Shown here piece after piece: positions 7,877 through 16,045 of a DNA stretch of 64,000 bases. The notes under the pieces were generated by a model. It saw only the letters and a program-made list of their open reading frames with translations, was not told where the DNA came from and did no database searches. Each line of letters opens with the position of its first letter. Position 1 is the stretch's first letter. Source of the stretch: Ornithinimicrobium sufpigmenti (lineage in GTDB: Bacteria > Actinomycetota > Actinomycetes > Actinomycetales > Dermatophilaceae); NCBI RefSeq assembly GCF_004322775.1, contig NZ_CP036403.1, positions 3,968,001-4,032,000 of the forward strand, written 5' to 3'. The position numbers and the translations under genes were made by a program.

Positions 7877-9426
7877 GACATACCCTCCTGCTCGTGCTCC
7901 TGCTCCAGGTCGGCGCGCAGCACCTTCTTGGCGATCTTGCCGGTGGAGTTGAGCGGGAACTCACGCACCACCCGCACCTCCTTGGGCTTCTTGTAGGACG
8001 CCATCCGCGCGGCGCAGTGCTCCCGCACCCGCTCCGGGTCGACCTCGGCGCCGGCGCGGGCGGTGACGAGGGCGACGACCCGCTGCCCCCAGTCGGCGTC
8101 GGCGACCCCCACCACCGCGACCTCGCCGACCTCGGGCACCTCGGCGATGACCTCCTCGACCTCGCGGGGGTAGATGTTGTAGCCGCCAGAGATGATCATG
8201 TCGCCCTTGCGGTCGATGAGCCACAGGTGACCGTCGTCGGAGAGCCGCCCGAGGTCGCCGGTGTGCAGCCAGCCGTCGACGACCGCCTTGGACAGGTCGG
8301 TGCGCGCCTCGGCGTTGTAGTAGCCGGCCATCACGTGGTCGCCGCGGGTGATCACCTCGCCGACCTCCCCGGGGGCGACCGGGCGGCCGTCCTCGTCGAC
8401 GATCGCCAGCTCGACCCCGAGGGCAGGGCGGCCGGCGCTGGTGAGCAGCTCGGGCCGGTCAGTCAGGCCGCGGGCGTGGTCGGCGGCGTCGAGCACGGTG
8501 ACCGGGGGGATCGCCTCGACGAGCCCGTAGTACTGCACCAGGTGCGGCGTGAGCTGCTCGTGCGCGCGGCGCATCTGCTCCGGAGGCATCGGCGCACCGG
8601 CGTAGCCCAGCATCTTCAGCTCAGCCAGGCCCTCACGGGTCGCGCCGTGGGAGAGCAGGCGGGCGACCATGGTCGGCACGAGCGCGGTGTGGGTCGCGCC
8701 CCGCTCCCCGACCGCCTCCAGGAAGGTCTGCGGGTCCCAGGTCGGCAGCACGATCTGGCGGGCGCCGGCGACGAGGAAGGGCAGCACGAACAGCCCGGAG
8801 GTATGGGTGACCGGCCCCGCGTGCACGTAGCAGTCGCCCGGCCCGGGCGGACCGCCCAGCACGTCGTGGGTCATGTTCACCACCGAGGCGAACCAGTTGC
8901 GGTGCGTGCGCTGGGCCCCCTTGGGGTGGCCGGTGGTGCCGGAGGAGTAGTGCAGGCCGCACAGGTCGTCGGGGGCGCGCACCGGGAGGGGGCCGGTGGG
9001 CGGTTGGGCGGCCAGGGCCTCGAGCGAGGTCTCGGGGCCGTCGCCGACGACCACCACGTGCGGCACCTGCTCGCGCACCGGCGCGATGTCGTCGGCGAAC
9101 CGCTCGTGGTAGACCAGCCCGCGGGCGCCGCAGTCGCTCGCGATCCGCTGCCAGTCCGAGGGGTGCAGGCGGTAGTTGAGCGCCACCCTGACCAGCCCGG
9201 CCGCGCGGATCGCCAGGTCGGTCTCGAGGTATGCCGTGCTGTTGCTCTGCAGGTCGAGCACCCGGTCGCCGGGCTGGAGGCCGAGCGCGAGCAGTCCGCC
9301 GGCGATGCGGGTGACCCGGTCGGCGAGCTCGGCGAAGGTGCGGCTGTCCGAGGCTTCCGGTCCCTCGATCGCCACGCGGTCGCCGAACCGGCGCCCGGCG
9401 CGGTTGAGCATGGTGCTGATATCCAC
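7873..9426 (-). CDS. AMP-forming acyl-CoA synthetase
   Basis: A 517-residue ANL-superfamily acyl-CoA ligase: it activates a carboxylate to acyl-AMP, then forms the CoA thioester. Motifs are YSSGTTGHPKGA (ATP/AMP binding), YYGLVEA, GWLHTGDLG, DRKGDMIISGGYNIYP and the C-terminal catalytic lysine in STGKIAKKVL. It sits between the ADP-forming ligase (5 bp upstream) and the mutase (4-bp overlap), an arrangement reminiscent of 2-hydroxyisobutyrate loci where a ligase accompanies the mutase. The substrate is unknown. Confidence 0.85.
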   Translation of the reverse strand: MDISTMLNRAGRRFGDRVAIEGPEASDSRTFAELADRVTRIAGGLLALGLQPGDRVLDLQSNSTAYLETDLAIRAAGLVRVALNYRLHPSDWQRIASDCGARGLVYHERFADDIAPVREQVPHVVVVGDGPETSLEALAAQPPTGPLPVRAPDDLCGLHYSSGTTGHPKGAQRTHRNWFASVVNMTHDVLGGPPGPGDCYVHAGPVTHTSGLFVLPFLVAGARQIVLPTWDPQTFLEAVGERGATHTALVPTMVARLLSHGATREGLAELKMLGYAGAPMPPEQMRRAHEQLTPHLVQYYGLVEAIPPVTVLDAADHARGLTDRPELLTSAGRPALGVELAIVDEDGRPVAPGEVGEVITRGDHVMAGYYNAEARTDLSKAVVDGWLHTGDLGRLSDDGHLWLIDRKGDMIISGGYNIYPREVEEVIAEVPEVGEVAVVGVADADWGQRVVALVTARAGAEVDPERVREHCAARMASYKKPKEVRVVREFPLNSTGKIAKKVLRADLEQEHEQEGMS

Positions 9427-9431
9427 TGTCT

Positions 9432-11873
9432 TCAGGCCTCCTCGTCGACGAGGGCCAGGGCGGCGTCGAGGATGCGCACCCCGTCGCCCTCGGCGAGCAC
9501 GGTGATGGGGTTGAGGTCGAGCTCGGCGTCCGCCGGGAGCGTGGCGGCCAAGTCGGCCAGGCGGACGATGGTGTCGACGAGAGCTGCGCGGTCTGCCGGC
9601 GGCCGTCCGCGGACGCCGCCGAGGAGCATGGCCAACCGGGTCTCGTCGATCATCTCCTCGACGTCCTGCCGGTCGACGGGCAGCAGCCGCAGCGCGACAT
9701 CGGCCACGATCTCGGTGAGCACGCCGCCCACGCCGACGGTGAGGATCCGGCCCAGGGGGGTGTCGGCGCTGCCGACCAGGACCTCGACGCCGTCGGGCAC
9801 CATCTCCTCGACGAGGACCTGGCCGGTGCTGCCGTCCGGGCCCCGCAGGGCAGCGAGCCGGTCGTAGACCTCGGCCGCCCGGTCGGCGGTGACGTCGAGC
9901 ACGACTCCGCCGGCCTCCGACTTGTGCAGCAGGCCAGGGACGACCGCCTTGAAGACCGTTCGGCCACCGGCCTGCTCGACGGCCGCCAGTGCGTCATCGC
10001 GGTCGCCGACGAGGCGGCCGACCGGCACCGGGAGCCCGGCCTGGGCGAGCGCCTGCTTGAGCGAGCTCTCGTCGGTCCGGGCCCAGAGGTTGGAGGCTGA
10101 GACCTGGCCGACGGGGCGGTCGGTGCGACCCTCGTCGGTGCCACGGTTCGAGCGGTCCTCGCGAGATCCCGCCTCGAGGAACTCCGCCAGGGCGGCCACG
10201 GCACGCACGGCGCGGGCGGGGGTCGGGTAGACCGGCAGCCCCGCGGCGCGCATCGTCGCGGCCGCGTCGGGGGCGAGGTGGTCGGCGCCGGTACGGGCGA
10301 CGACGACCGGCACGCCGGTGCGCTCCCGGACCCGCGCCAGGGCCTCGACCACGGCGTCCACGTCGGAGCCGGTGAGCACGCAGAAGCAGGCGACGATCGC
10401 GTCGACCCCCGGGTCCTGGGCGATCGTGGTCAGCGCCCGGTCGAAGAGGTCCGGGTTGCTCATGACCGAGGCGGTGACGTCCACCGGGTTGGCGGTCGAG
10501 CCGTACGCCGGGACGATCTGGCCCAGCTCGGCCAGCGTGTCGTCGCTCAGCGCCGCCAGCTCCAGCCCCCGGGTCTCGATCGCGTCGGCCGCCAGGATCC
10601 CCGACCCGCCGGAGGTGGTGACCACGGCGACCCGACCGAGCGCACGGTTCTCACGCCCGGTCCCCTCTCGACCGAGCGCACGGTTCTCACGCTCATCCCC
10701 CTCCCGACCGAGCGCACGGTTCTCACGCCCGGTCCCCTCTCGACCGAGCGCACGGTTCTCACGCCCGTCCCCACCCCGACCGAGCGCACGGTTCTCACGC
10801 ACCATCGGCACCAGCGCCATCACGTCACCCACGTCGAGCAGCTCGTCCACGTCGTCCACGCGCACGACCCCCGCCCGGCGCAGCGCCGCGTCGACGACCT
10901 TGTCACCGGTCGCCAGCGCGCCGGTGTGCGAGGCCGCAGCCCGCGCCCCGGCGTCCGAACGGCCGGCCTTGAGCATCGCGACCGGCACCCCGGAGGCCGT
11001 CACCCGGGCGAGGGCGTCGAGGTCGCCCAGCGACTCGGCATACCCGAGCAGGCCGGTGCACCCGGGCTCCTGCGCCAGCGCGGCCATCACCTCGGTGGCG
11101 CCGATGTCGGCCTCGTTGCCGGTGTTGACCACCCAGCCCAGCCCGAGCCCGCGCTCGAAGGCGAGCGAGACCGCGCCGTAGCCCAGCGCCCCGCTCTGGC
11201 TGACAAAACCGATCGACCCGGGCACCAGCTCGGTGTGCTCACCGGAGAAGAGCGGCGAGAACGAACTGACCTGCCCGGCCTCGGTCCCGACGGTGCCGAT
11301 GCAGTTGGGGCCGAGGACGCGCACGCCGAGCTCACGGGCGACGCGAACCAGCTCGTCCTGCAGGGCGGCACCCGCCTCGCCGGTCTCGGCGAACCCGCTG
11401 GAGCAGACGACGACCACGTCCACACCCGCCGCGGCGCAGTCGCGCACGGCGGCGACGACCTTGTCGGCGGCCACCATCACCATGGCCGCGTCCACCTCGC
11501 CGGCCTTCGCCGCCTCTGCGACCGAGGGGTATGAAGGGAGCCCGGCCACGGACGCCCCGTCCGGTCGGACCGGGTAGATGCCGCCGCGGTAGCCGTAGCG
11601 CTGGAGGAACTGGACCGGCAGCCGGCCGACTGCACCGGGCCGGTCGCTGGCGCCGACCACGGCCACGCCGCGGGCGGCCCAGAGCGGACGCAGGGACACC
11701 TGGCCCGCAAGTCGTGCGCCCGGTGCGTGCGAATCGTGCGCCCGGTCGGTGGGATCCGTGCTCTCGGTCGGGGGGAACGGTGCGCTCGGTCGGGGAGATT
11801 CGTGCGCCCGGTCTGGGAGATCCGTGCTCTCGGTCGGGGGGAACGGTGCGCCCGGTCGGTCGGGGGTGGTCAT
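9432..11873 (-). CDS. ADP-forming acyl-CoA ligase (CoA-binding plus ATP-grasp fusion) with in-frame repeat insert
   Basis: An 813-residue acetate-CoA ligase (ADP-forming)-type protein. After the N-terminus come a CoA-binding Rossmann domain (WAARGVAVVGASDRPGAVG), a succinyl-CoA synthetase-like domain (FVSQSGALGYG, KAGRSDAGARAAASHTGA with the likely phospho-His) and an ATP-grasp domain (TVFKAVVPGLLHKSEAGGV, VLVEEMVPDGVEVLVG). Two oddities stand out. Before VAVVTTSGGSG there are about 56 residues made of a 12-residue repeat starting RENRALGRE. The first 53 codons from ATG 11873 are translated 22-bp tandem repeats; GTG 11699, just past the array, begins the conserved fold and is a credible alternative start. 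With ATG 11873 the gene overlaps the upstream fusion gene by 4 bp. Confidence 0.82.
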   Translation of the reverse strand: MTTPDRPGAPFPPTESTDLPDRAHESPRPSAPFPPTESTDPTDRAHDSHAPGARLAGQVSLRPLWAARGVAVVGASDRPGAVGRLPVQFLQRYGYRGGIYPVRPDGASVAGLPSYPSVAEAAKAGEVDAAMVMVAADKVVAAVRDCAAAGVDVVVVCSSGFAETGEAGAALQDELVRVARELGVRVLGPNCIGTVGTEAGQVSSFSPLFSGEHTELVPGSIGFVSQSGALGYGAVSLAFERGLGLGWVVNTGNEADIGATEVMAALAQEPGCTGLLGYAESLGDLDALARVTASGVPVAMLKAGRSDAGARAAASHTGALATGDKVVDAALRRAGVVRVDDVDELLDVGDVMALVPMVRENRALGRGGDGRENRALGREGTGRENRALGREGDERENRALGREGTGRENRALGRVAVVTTSGGSGILAADAIETRGLELAALSDDTLAELGQIVPAYGSTANPVDVTASVMSNPDLFDRALTTIAQDPGVDAIVACFCVLTGSDVDAVVEALARVRERTGVPVVVARTGADHLAPDAAATMRAAGLPVYPTPARAVRAVAALAEFLEAGSREDRSNRGTDEGRTDRPVGQVSASNLWARTDESSLKQALAQAGLPVPVGRLVGDRDDALAAVEQAGGRTVFKAVVPGLLHKSEAGGVVLDVTADRAAEVYDRLAALRGPDGSTGQVLVEEMVPDGVEVLVGSADTPLGRILTVGVGGVLTEIVADVALRLLPVDRQDVEEMIDETRLAMLLGGVRGRPPADRAALVDTIVRLADLAATLPADAELDLNPITVLAEGDGVRILDAALALVDEEA
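10634..10799. repeat. 36-bp in-frame tandem repeat inside the ADP-forming ligase gene
   Basis: Four full 36-bp units (from 10634, 10670, 10706 and 10742) plus a 22-bp partial at 10778. Each begins GACCGAGCGCACGGTTCTCA and encodes on the minus strand a 12-residue motif starting RENRALGRE. The first 22 bp of each unit resemble the intergenic repeats at 11714-11867 (shared GTGCGCTCGGTCGG on the complementary strand), but here the period is a multiple of three, so the frame is preserved. Confidence 0.9.
11714..11867. repeat. 22-bp tandem array at the fusion-gene/ligase junction
   Basis: Seven consecutive 22-bp units beginning at 11714, 11736, 11758, 11780, 11802, 11824 and 11846, each opening GTGCGCCCGGTCGG or GTGCTCTCGGTCGG. 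The array starts 3 bp downstream of the fusion-gene stop codon (11870-11872 on the minus strand). If the ligase starts at ATG 11873, the array is translated as an unusual 53-residue leader; if it starts at GTG 11699, the array is intergenic, as at the other loci. Confidence 0.85.
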
Positions 11874-14236
11874 GCCCCGGGCCTCCACCGTGCGTGGCGG
11901 CTGCCGGTCTCGCCCTCGCGGACCAGCTGCAGGCGCGGCTTGGGGCCGTCGGAGCGGCCGGTCTGCGGCTTGCGGCGGCCGGCGCGCCAGGGCATCGGCC
12001 ACACCGCGCCCGGGCCGTCGTAGTCCTGCTCGACCGCGGCGTGCAGGGTCCAGTTCGGGTTGTAGAGGTGGGCGCGGCCGACGGCGCACAGGTCGGCGCG
12101 GCCGGCGAGGACGATCGAGTTCACGTCGTCCCAGGAGGAGATGATCCCTACGGCAATCGTGGGGATCCCGACCCGGTTGCGGATCGCGTCGGCGAAGGGC
12201 GTCTGGTAGGACCGGCCGAACGCGGGCTGCTCGTCGGGGGTGACCTGGCCGGAGGAGACGTCGATGCCCGCAGCGCCTGCGTCCTTGAACGCCTGGGCGA
12301 TCTGCACCGCGTCGTCCACGTCGATGCCGCCCTCGACCCAGTCGGTGGCCGAGATGCGCACGGTCATCGGCCGCTCCGCCGGCCAGACCTCGCGCATGGC
12401 AGCGAAGACCTCCAGCGGGTAGCGCAGCCGGTTGGCCAGGTCACCGCCGTACTCGTCCGTGCGCTGGTTGGTCACGGGAGAGATGAAGGAGGAGAGCAGG
12501 TAGCCGTGGGCGCAGTGCAGCTCGAGCAGGTCGAAGCCGGCCTCGGCACCGCGCCGGGCGGCCGCCACGTGCTCCTCCTTGACCGCCTCCAGGTCCTCGC
12601 GGGTCAGCTCGCGCGGGACCTGGTTGACCCCGGGGCGGTAGGGCAGCGGCGAGGGCGCGACCACCTCCCAGTTGCCCTCCTCCAGCGGCTGGTCGATGCC
12701 CTTCCACATGAGCTTCGTCGAGCCCTTGCGGCCCGAGTGCCCCACCTGCAGACCGATCTTGGCGGCGCTCAGCCGGTGCACCTCGTCGACGATCCGGCCC
12801 CACGCCACGGCCTGCTCGTCGGTCCAGATCCCGGTGCATCCGGGCGTGATCCGTCCCTGGGCCGAGGTGCAGACCATCTCGGTCATCACCAGCCCGGCAC
12901 CGCCCATCGCCTTGCCGCCCAGGTGGACCAGGTGGAAGTCGGTCGGCATCCCGTCACCGGGCGAGACGTACATGTCCATCGGGGAGACCACGACCCGGTT
13001 GGTCAGCTCCAGCTCGCCCAGGCGGAAGGGCTGGAACATCGGCGGGGTATGCGGCCTGCCGCCGGGGGTGCTGCGGGCGAACCAGTCGTCGATCTGCTGG
13101 ACGAACTCGGGGTCGCGGACCTTGAGGTTGTCGTGGGTGACCCGCCGGCTGCGGGTCATGATGTTGAAGGCGAACTGCTCGGGCTCCTGGTCCATGTACT
13201 GGCCCAGGTTCTCGAACCACTCCAGCGAGGCCTGCGCCGCACGCTGGGTCGACTCCACGACCGGCTTGCGCTCCTCCTCGTAGGCGGCGAGCGCCGCGTC
13301 GACGTCGTCGTGCTCGTGCAGGCAGGCGGCCAGGGCGAGCGCGTCCTCCATCGCCAGCTTGGTGCCCGAGCCGATCGAGAAGTGCGCGGTGTGCGCGGCG
13401 TCGCCGAGGATGACGATGTTGCCCCGCTCCCCCGCCCGCCAGGTCTCGTTGCGGATCGTGGTGAAGGTGATCCAGCGCGAGTTGTTGGCCATCACCTCGT
13501 GGCCCTCGAAGATGTCGGCGCACAGCTCCTGGACGCGGGCGATCGACTCCTCGTCGCTCTCCCCCGGCACCCAGTCGCGGTCCTCGGCGTGGTCGAAGCC
13601 GGCGGCACGCCATACGTCCTCGTGCATCTCCAGGATGAAGGTCGAGCCGGTCGCGTCGTAGGGGTAGCCATGCACCTGCATGACGCCCCACTCGGTGCGC
13701 AGGATGTAGAACTTGAAGGCGTCGAAGACCTTGGTGGTGCCCAGCCACATGTACTTGCAGCGGCGCGCGTCCAGCGTGGGCCGGAAGGTGGCCTCGTAAC
13801 GCCGGCGGACCATGGAGTTGAGCCCGTCGGCGGCCAGCACGAGGTCGTGGTCGCGGGCCAGCTCGTCGACGTCGGGGGCCGTGGTGCGGAAGTGCATCGT
13901 CACCCCGAGCTCCCGGCAGCGGGCCTGCAGGATTTCCAGCAGCCGCTTGCGGGTCATCGCGGCGAAACCGTGACCCCCGGAGGTGTACACCTGCCCGTCC
14001 AGGTGGACGTCGATGTCGTCCCATCGTGCGAACTCGGCCTGCATCGCCTCGTACACGGCGCGGTCGGCGTGCTCGATCCCGCCGAGGGTCTCGTCGGAGA
14101 AGACGACGCCGAAGCCGAAGGTGTCGTCGGGGGCGTTGCGCTCCCACACCGTGATCTCGTGGGACGGGTCCAGCGCCTTGGTCAGCGCGGCGAAGTACAG
14201 CCCGCCCGGACCCCCACCGATGATCGCGATGCGCAT
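11870..14236 (-). CDS. Bifunctional flavin monooxygenase/Old Yellow Enzyme fusion (2-aminobenzoyl-CoA or salicylyl-CoA hydroxylase type)
   Basis: A 788-residue fusion. Residues 1 to about 385 are an FAD-dependent aromatic monooxygenase (IIGGGPGGLYFA; GDAAHTAHFSIGSG); residues from about 400 are an FMN-dependent Old Yellow Enzyme domain (PFRLGELELTNRVVVSPMDM, HCAHGYLLSSF, GRADLCAVGRAHLYNP). The architecture and size match Azoarcus 2-aminobenzoyl-CoA monooxygenase/reductase (an 87-kDa fusion), which hydroxylates and reduces the ring to 2-amino-5-oxocyclohex-1-enecarbonyl-CoA. The same layout is often annotated as salicylyl-CoA 5-hydroxylase. The nearby RidA protein and 2-aminobenzoate-type ligase favour the former. 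It is first in a four-gene minus-strand operon and divergent from the SDR at 14322. Confidence 0.85.
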   Translation of the reverse strand: MRIAIIGGGPGGLYFAALTKALDPSHEITVWERNAPDDTFGFGVVFSDETLGGIEHADRAVYEAMQAEFARWDDIDVHLDGQVYTSGGHGFAAMTRKRLLEILQARCRELGVTMHFRTTAPDVDELARDHDLVLAADGLNSMVRRRYEATFRPTLDARRCKYMWLGTTKVFDAFKFYILRTEWGVMQVHGYPYDATGSTFILEMHEDVWRAAGFDHAEDRDWVPGESDEESIARVQELCADIFEGHEVMANNSRWITFTTIRNETWRAGERGNIVILGDAAHTAHFSIGSGTKLAMEDALALAACLHEHDDVDAALAAYEEERKPVVESTQRAAQASLEWFENLGQYMDQEPEQFAFNIMTRSRRVTHDNLKVRDPEFVQQIDDWFARSTPGGRPHTPPMFQPFRLGELELTNRVVVSPMDMYVSPGDGMPTDFHLVHLGGKAMGGAGLVMTEMVCTSAQGRITPGCTGIWTDEQAVAWGRIVDEVHRLSAAKIGLQVGHSGRKGSTKLMWKGIDQPLEEGNWEVVAPSPLPYRPGVNQVPRELTREDLEAVKEEHVAAARRGAEAGFDLLELHCAHGYLLSSFISPVTNQRTDEYGGDLANRLRYPLEVFAAMREVWPAERPMTVRISATDWVEGGIDVDDAVQIAQAFKDAGAAGIDVSSGQVTPDEQPAFGRSYQTPFADAIRNRVGIPTIAVGIISSWDDVNSIVLAGRADLCAVGRAHLYNPNWTLHAAVEQDYDGPGAVWPMPWRAGRRKPQTGRSDGPKPRLQLVREGETGSRHARWRPGA

Positions 14237-14290
14237 CCGGGACTCCTTCGTCGTTGTCGGTACCAGCGCGGCCAGACTATGTTGGATTCG

Positions 14291-14303
14291 AAACGGTCGT
14301 CAA
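14291..14303. promoter_or_regulatory. Candidate operator between fusion gene and SDR
   Basis: On the minus strand the sequence reads TTGACGACCGTTT. It shares TGACGACCGT with the site at 25686 and resembles the site at 18684. It lies in the 85-bp divergent gap, just downstream of a plus-strand TATGTT (14278-14283) that could be a -10 box. Assignment to the island's PaaX regulator is inference. Confidence 0.35.
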
Positions 14304-14321
14304 CAAGACAGGATAATTGCC

Positions 14322-15089
14322 ATGGAGGTCGGGTCGTTCGCGGGCAAGGTCGTGGTCGTCACCGGCGGTGCGGGGGGCATCGGCCGCGCCGTGTGCGAGG
14401 GCTTCGCGGCGCAAGGTGCCTCGCTCGCCGTGCTCGATGTGCGCGGCACCGAGGAGGCGGCGGGCGAGGTCTCCCAGCGGTATGGCGTGGCCGCCCGGGG
14501 CTACGAGCTCGACGTGAGCGACCGCTCGGCGGTGGTGCGGGTGATGAACGCCGTCGTCGCGGACCTCGGCGGGCTGGACGTGCTGGTGACCCTGGCCGGC
14601 GGGTCGCTGGGCACCCCCAGGGGCCTGGCGGAGATCGAGGAGGAGCACGTCGACCTCGTCGTCGACGTCAACGTCAAGGGCACCTTCTACTGCGCGCAGG
14701 CGGCGCTGGCCAGGATGCCCGACGACGGCGTCGTCGTCACCGTCTCCTCGATCGGGGGGCGGCAGCCCTCGCCCGTGACCGGGGTCCCGTATGCCGCCTC
14801 GAAGGCCGCCGTGCTCGGCCTCACCCGGCGGCTGGCCCGGGAGGTGGGCGGCCGGGGACAGCGCGTGAACGCGGTCGCGCCGGGGCTGTTCCTGACCGGC
14901 CGGCTGCAGCAGATGTATGACGAGATGCCGGCCGCCGAGCGGGACGAGGTGCTGGGCGCCATCCCGCTGGGCCGCTTCCCCGAGCTGCGCGAGATCGTCG
15001 ACCCGGTGCTCTTCCTGGCCGGGCCCGGCGCGTCCTACATCACCGGGGTCGTGCTCGACGTCAACGGCGGGCGGTTCATGCCGCTGTGA
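14322..15089 (+). CDS. Short-chain dehydrogenase/reductase (SDR)
   Basis: A 255-residue classical SDR that oxidises or reduces an alcohol/ketone with NAD(P). Motifs are VVVTGGAGGIGRA (cofactor), TLAGGSLG in the NAG position, VSSIGG with the catalytic Ser, YAASK with catalytic Tyr and Lys, and C-terminal VLDVNGGRFMPL. Its placement divergent from the ring-hydroxylating fusion suggests it acts on a cyclic or open-chain keto/hydroxyacyl-CoA of the pathway; this is inferred from position. A weak AGGA Shine-Dalgarno lies about 9 nt before the ATG, overlapping GATAAT. Confidence 0.85.
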   Translation: MEVGSFAGKVVVVTGGAGGIGRAVCEGFAAQGASLAVLDVRGTEEAAGEVSQRYGVAARGYELDVSDRSAVVRVMNAVVADLGGLDVLVTLAGGSLGTPRGLAEIEEEHVDLVVDVNVKGTFYCAQAALARMPDDGVVVTVSSIGGRQPSPVTGVPYAASKAAVLGLTRRLAREVGGRGQRVNAVAPGLFLTGRLQQMYDEMPAAERDEVLGAIPLGRFPELREIVDPVLFLAGPGASYITGVVLDVNGGRFMPL

Positions 15090-15109
15090 GCGGCGCGTAG
15101 GCTGAGGTG

Positions 15110-15967
15110 GTGCGTATCGATGTGTGGTCCGACCTGCTCTGCCCGTTCTGCCACCTGGGACGGCGTCATCTCGCGCTGGCCCTGGAGGAGTTCGAGCACG
15201 CCGACCAGATCCAGGTGATCTGGCACAGCTACCAGCTCGACCCGGAGGCGCCGGCCACGGCCCCGGGCAGCAACCTCGACCGCCTGGCGGAGAAGTACGG
15301 CGTCGACCGCGACCAGATGGTGGCCACCCAGGAGCAGCTCGCCGCCGACGCCGCGGAGGTGGGTCTGGACTACCGCTGGCAGGACACGGTCCCCGGCAAC
15401 TCCTACGACGCGCACCGGATCATCCACTTCGCCCGCTTCCAGGGCCTGGAGGAGGCCGTCACCGGACGGATCATGCGGGCCTGGTTCACCGAGGGCCGCG
15501 CGATCGGCGACCAGAACGTGCTCATCGAGCTGGCCACGGAGGCGGGGCTGGACCCGCAGGACGTCCGCGGCGTGCTGGCCCAGGACTCCTTCGGCACCGA
15601 GGTGCGCGCCGACATCGACCTGGCCACCCGGATCGGGATCTCCGCCGTGCCGACCTTCGTGCTCGACCAGAAGTTCGGGGTCACCGGTGTGCAGCCGGTC
15701 GAGACGATGCTCGGCGCGCTGCGCTACGCCTGGGACGACCAGGGCAACACCGCCGGCGGCGGCTGCGGTGGCAACTGCGGCTGCGGCGGCGGGGCACCGG
15801 CGCCGCAGGTCGAGCAGGCCGCACCGGCTCCGCACGAGTCTGCCGGCGGCGGCATCTGCGGTTCGGGGGCGTGCGGCTGTGGCGGCGGAGCGCCCGCGGA
15901 GGCTGCCCGTGAGCCCGAGCCGGCCGCGGTGGGCGGCTGCGGCTCGGGGGCCTGCGGCTGCCGCTGA
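15110..15967 (+). CDS. DsbA/FrnE-family thioredoxin-fold oxidoreductase with Cys/Gly-rich tail
   Basis: A 285-residue protein. Residues 1 to about 210 are a DsbA/FrnE-like thioredoxin fold with CPFC at positions 11-14 (SDLLCPFCHLG) and the cis-Pro loop ISAVPTFVLD. The tail beyond about residue 215 is Cys/Gly-rich, with CGGNCGCGGG followed by repeated CGSGACGC motifs separated by Ala/Pro/Glu linkers. The tail may bind metal or act as a thiol buffer, as in some FrnE proteins; unproven. GTG 15110 is preferred to GTG 15107 because TAGGCT lies 6 nt upstream of it. A further copy of the tail lies in frame after the stop. It is the second plus-strand gene after the SDR; a catabolic role is not evident. 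Confidence 0.8.
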   Translation: MRIDVWSDLLCPFCHLGRRHLALALEEFEHADQIQVIWHSYQLDPEAPATAPGSNLDRLAEKYGVDRDQMVATQEQLAADAAEVGLDYRWQDTVPGNSYDAHRIIHFARFQGLEEAVTGRIMRAWFTEGRAIGDQNVLIELATEAGLDPQDVRGVLAQDSFGTEVRADIDLATRIGISAVPTFVLDQKFGVTGVQPVETMLGALRYAWDDQGNTAGGGCGGNCGCGGGAPAPQVEQAAPAPHESAGGGICGSGACGCGGGAPAEAAREPEPAAVGGCGSGACGCR

Positions 15968-16045
15968 GCCCCTGCAGAGGCCGCTCGCGAGCCGGAGCCG
16001 GCAGGCGTGGGCGGCTGCGGCTCCGGGGCCTGCGGCTGCCGCTGA
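15890..16045 (+). repeat. 78-bp tandem duplication spanning the FrnE stop codon
   Basis: Positions 15890-15967 encode the last 25 residues of the FrnE-like protein (APAEAAREPEP...GGCGSGACGCR) plus TGA. Positions 15968-16045 repeat this in the same frame with one residue difference and another TGA. The second copy is therefore dead 3' sequence, or an extension made only by stop read-through. Confidence 0.85.

Noticed and set aside
7894..9867. A 657-codon plus-strand open frame
   Set aside because: Antisense to the AMP-forming acyl-CoA synthetase, whose ANL motifs are unambiguous.
10634..10799. CRISPR array
   Set aside because: Repeats are directly tandem, in frame inside a gene, with no unique spacers of 30-40 bp and no cas genes in the window.
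11531..14920. A 1129-codon open frame on the plus strand
   Set aside because: Shadow of the fusion monooxygenase and SDR genes; no family motif, unlike the overlapping minus-strand frame.
15965..15967. TGA as selenocysteine codon extending the Cys-rich tail
   Set aside because: The context is a duplicated terminal stop (CGCR then TGA in both copies), with no SECIS-like hairpin seen and no Cys at this position in the parallel copy.
15110..15967. 2-hydroxychromene-2-carboxylate isomerase of aromatic degradation
   Set aside because: CPFC active site and Cys-rich tail fit FrnE/DsbA oxidoreductases; HCCA isomerases normally lack the CxxC pair.
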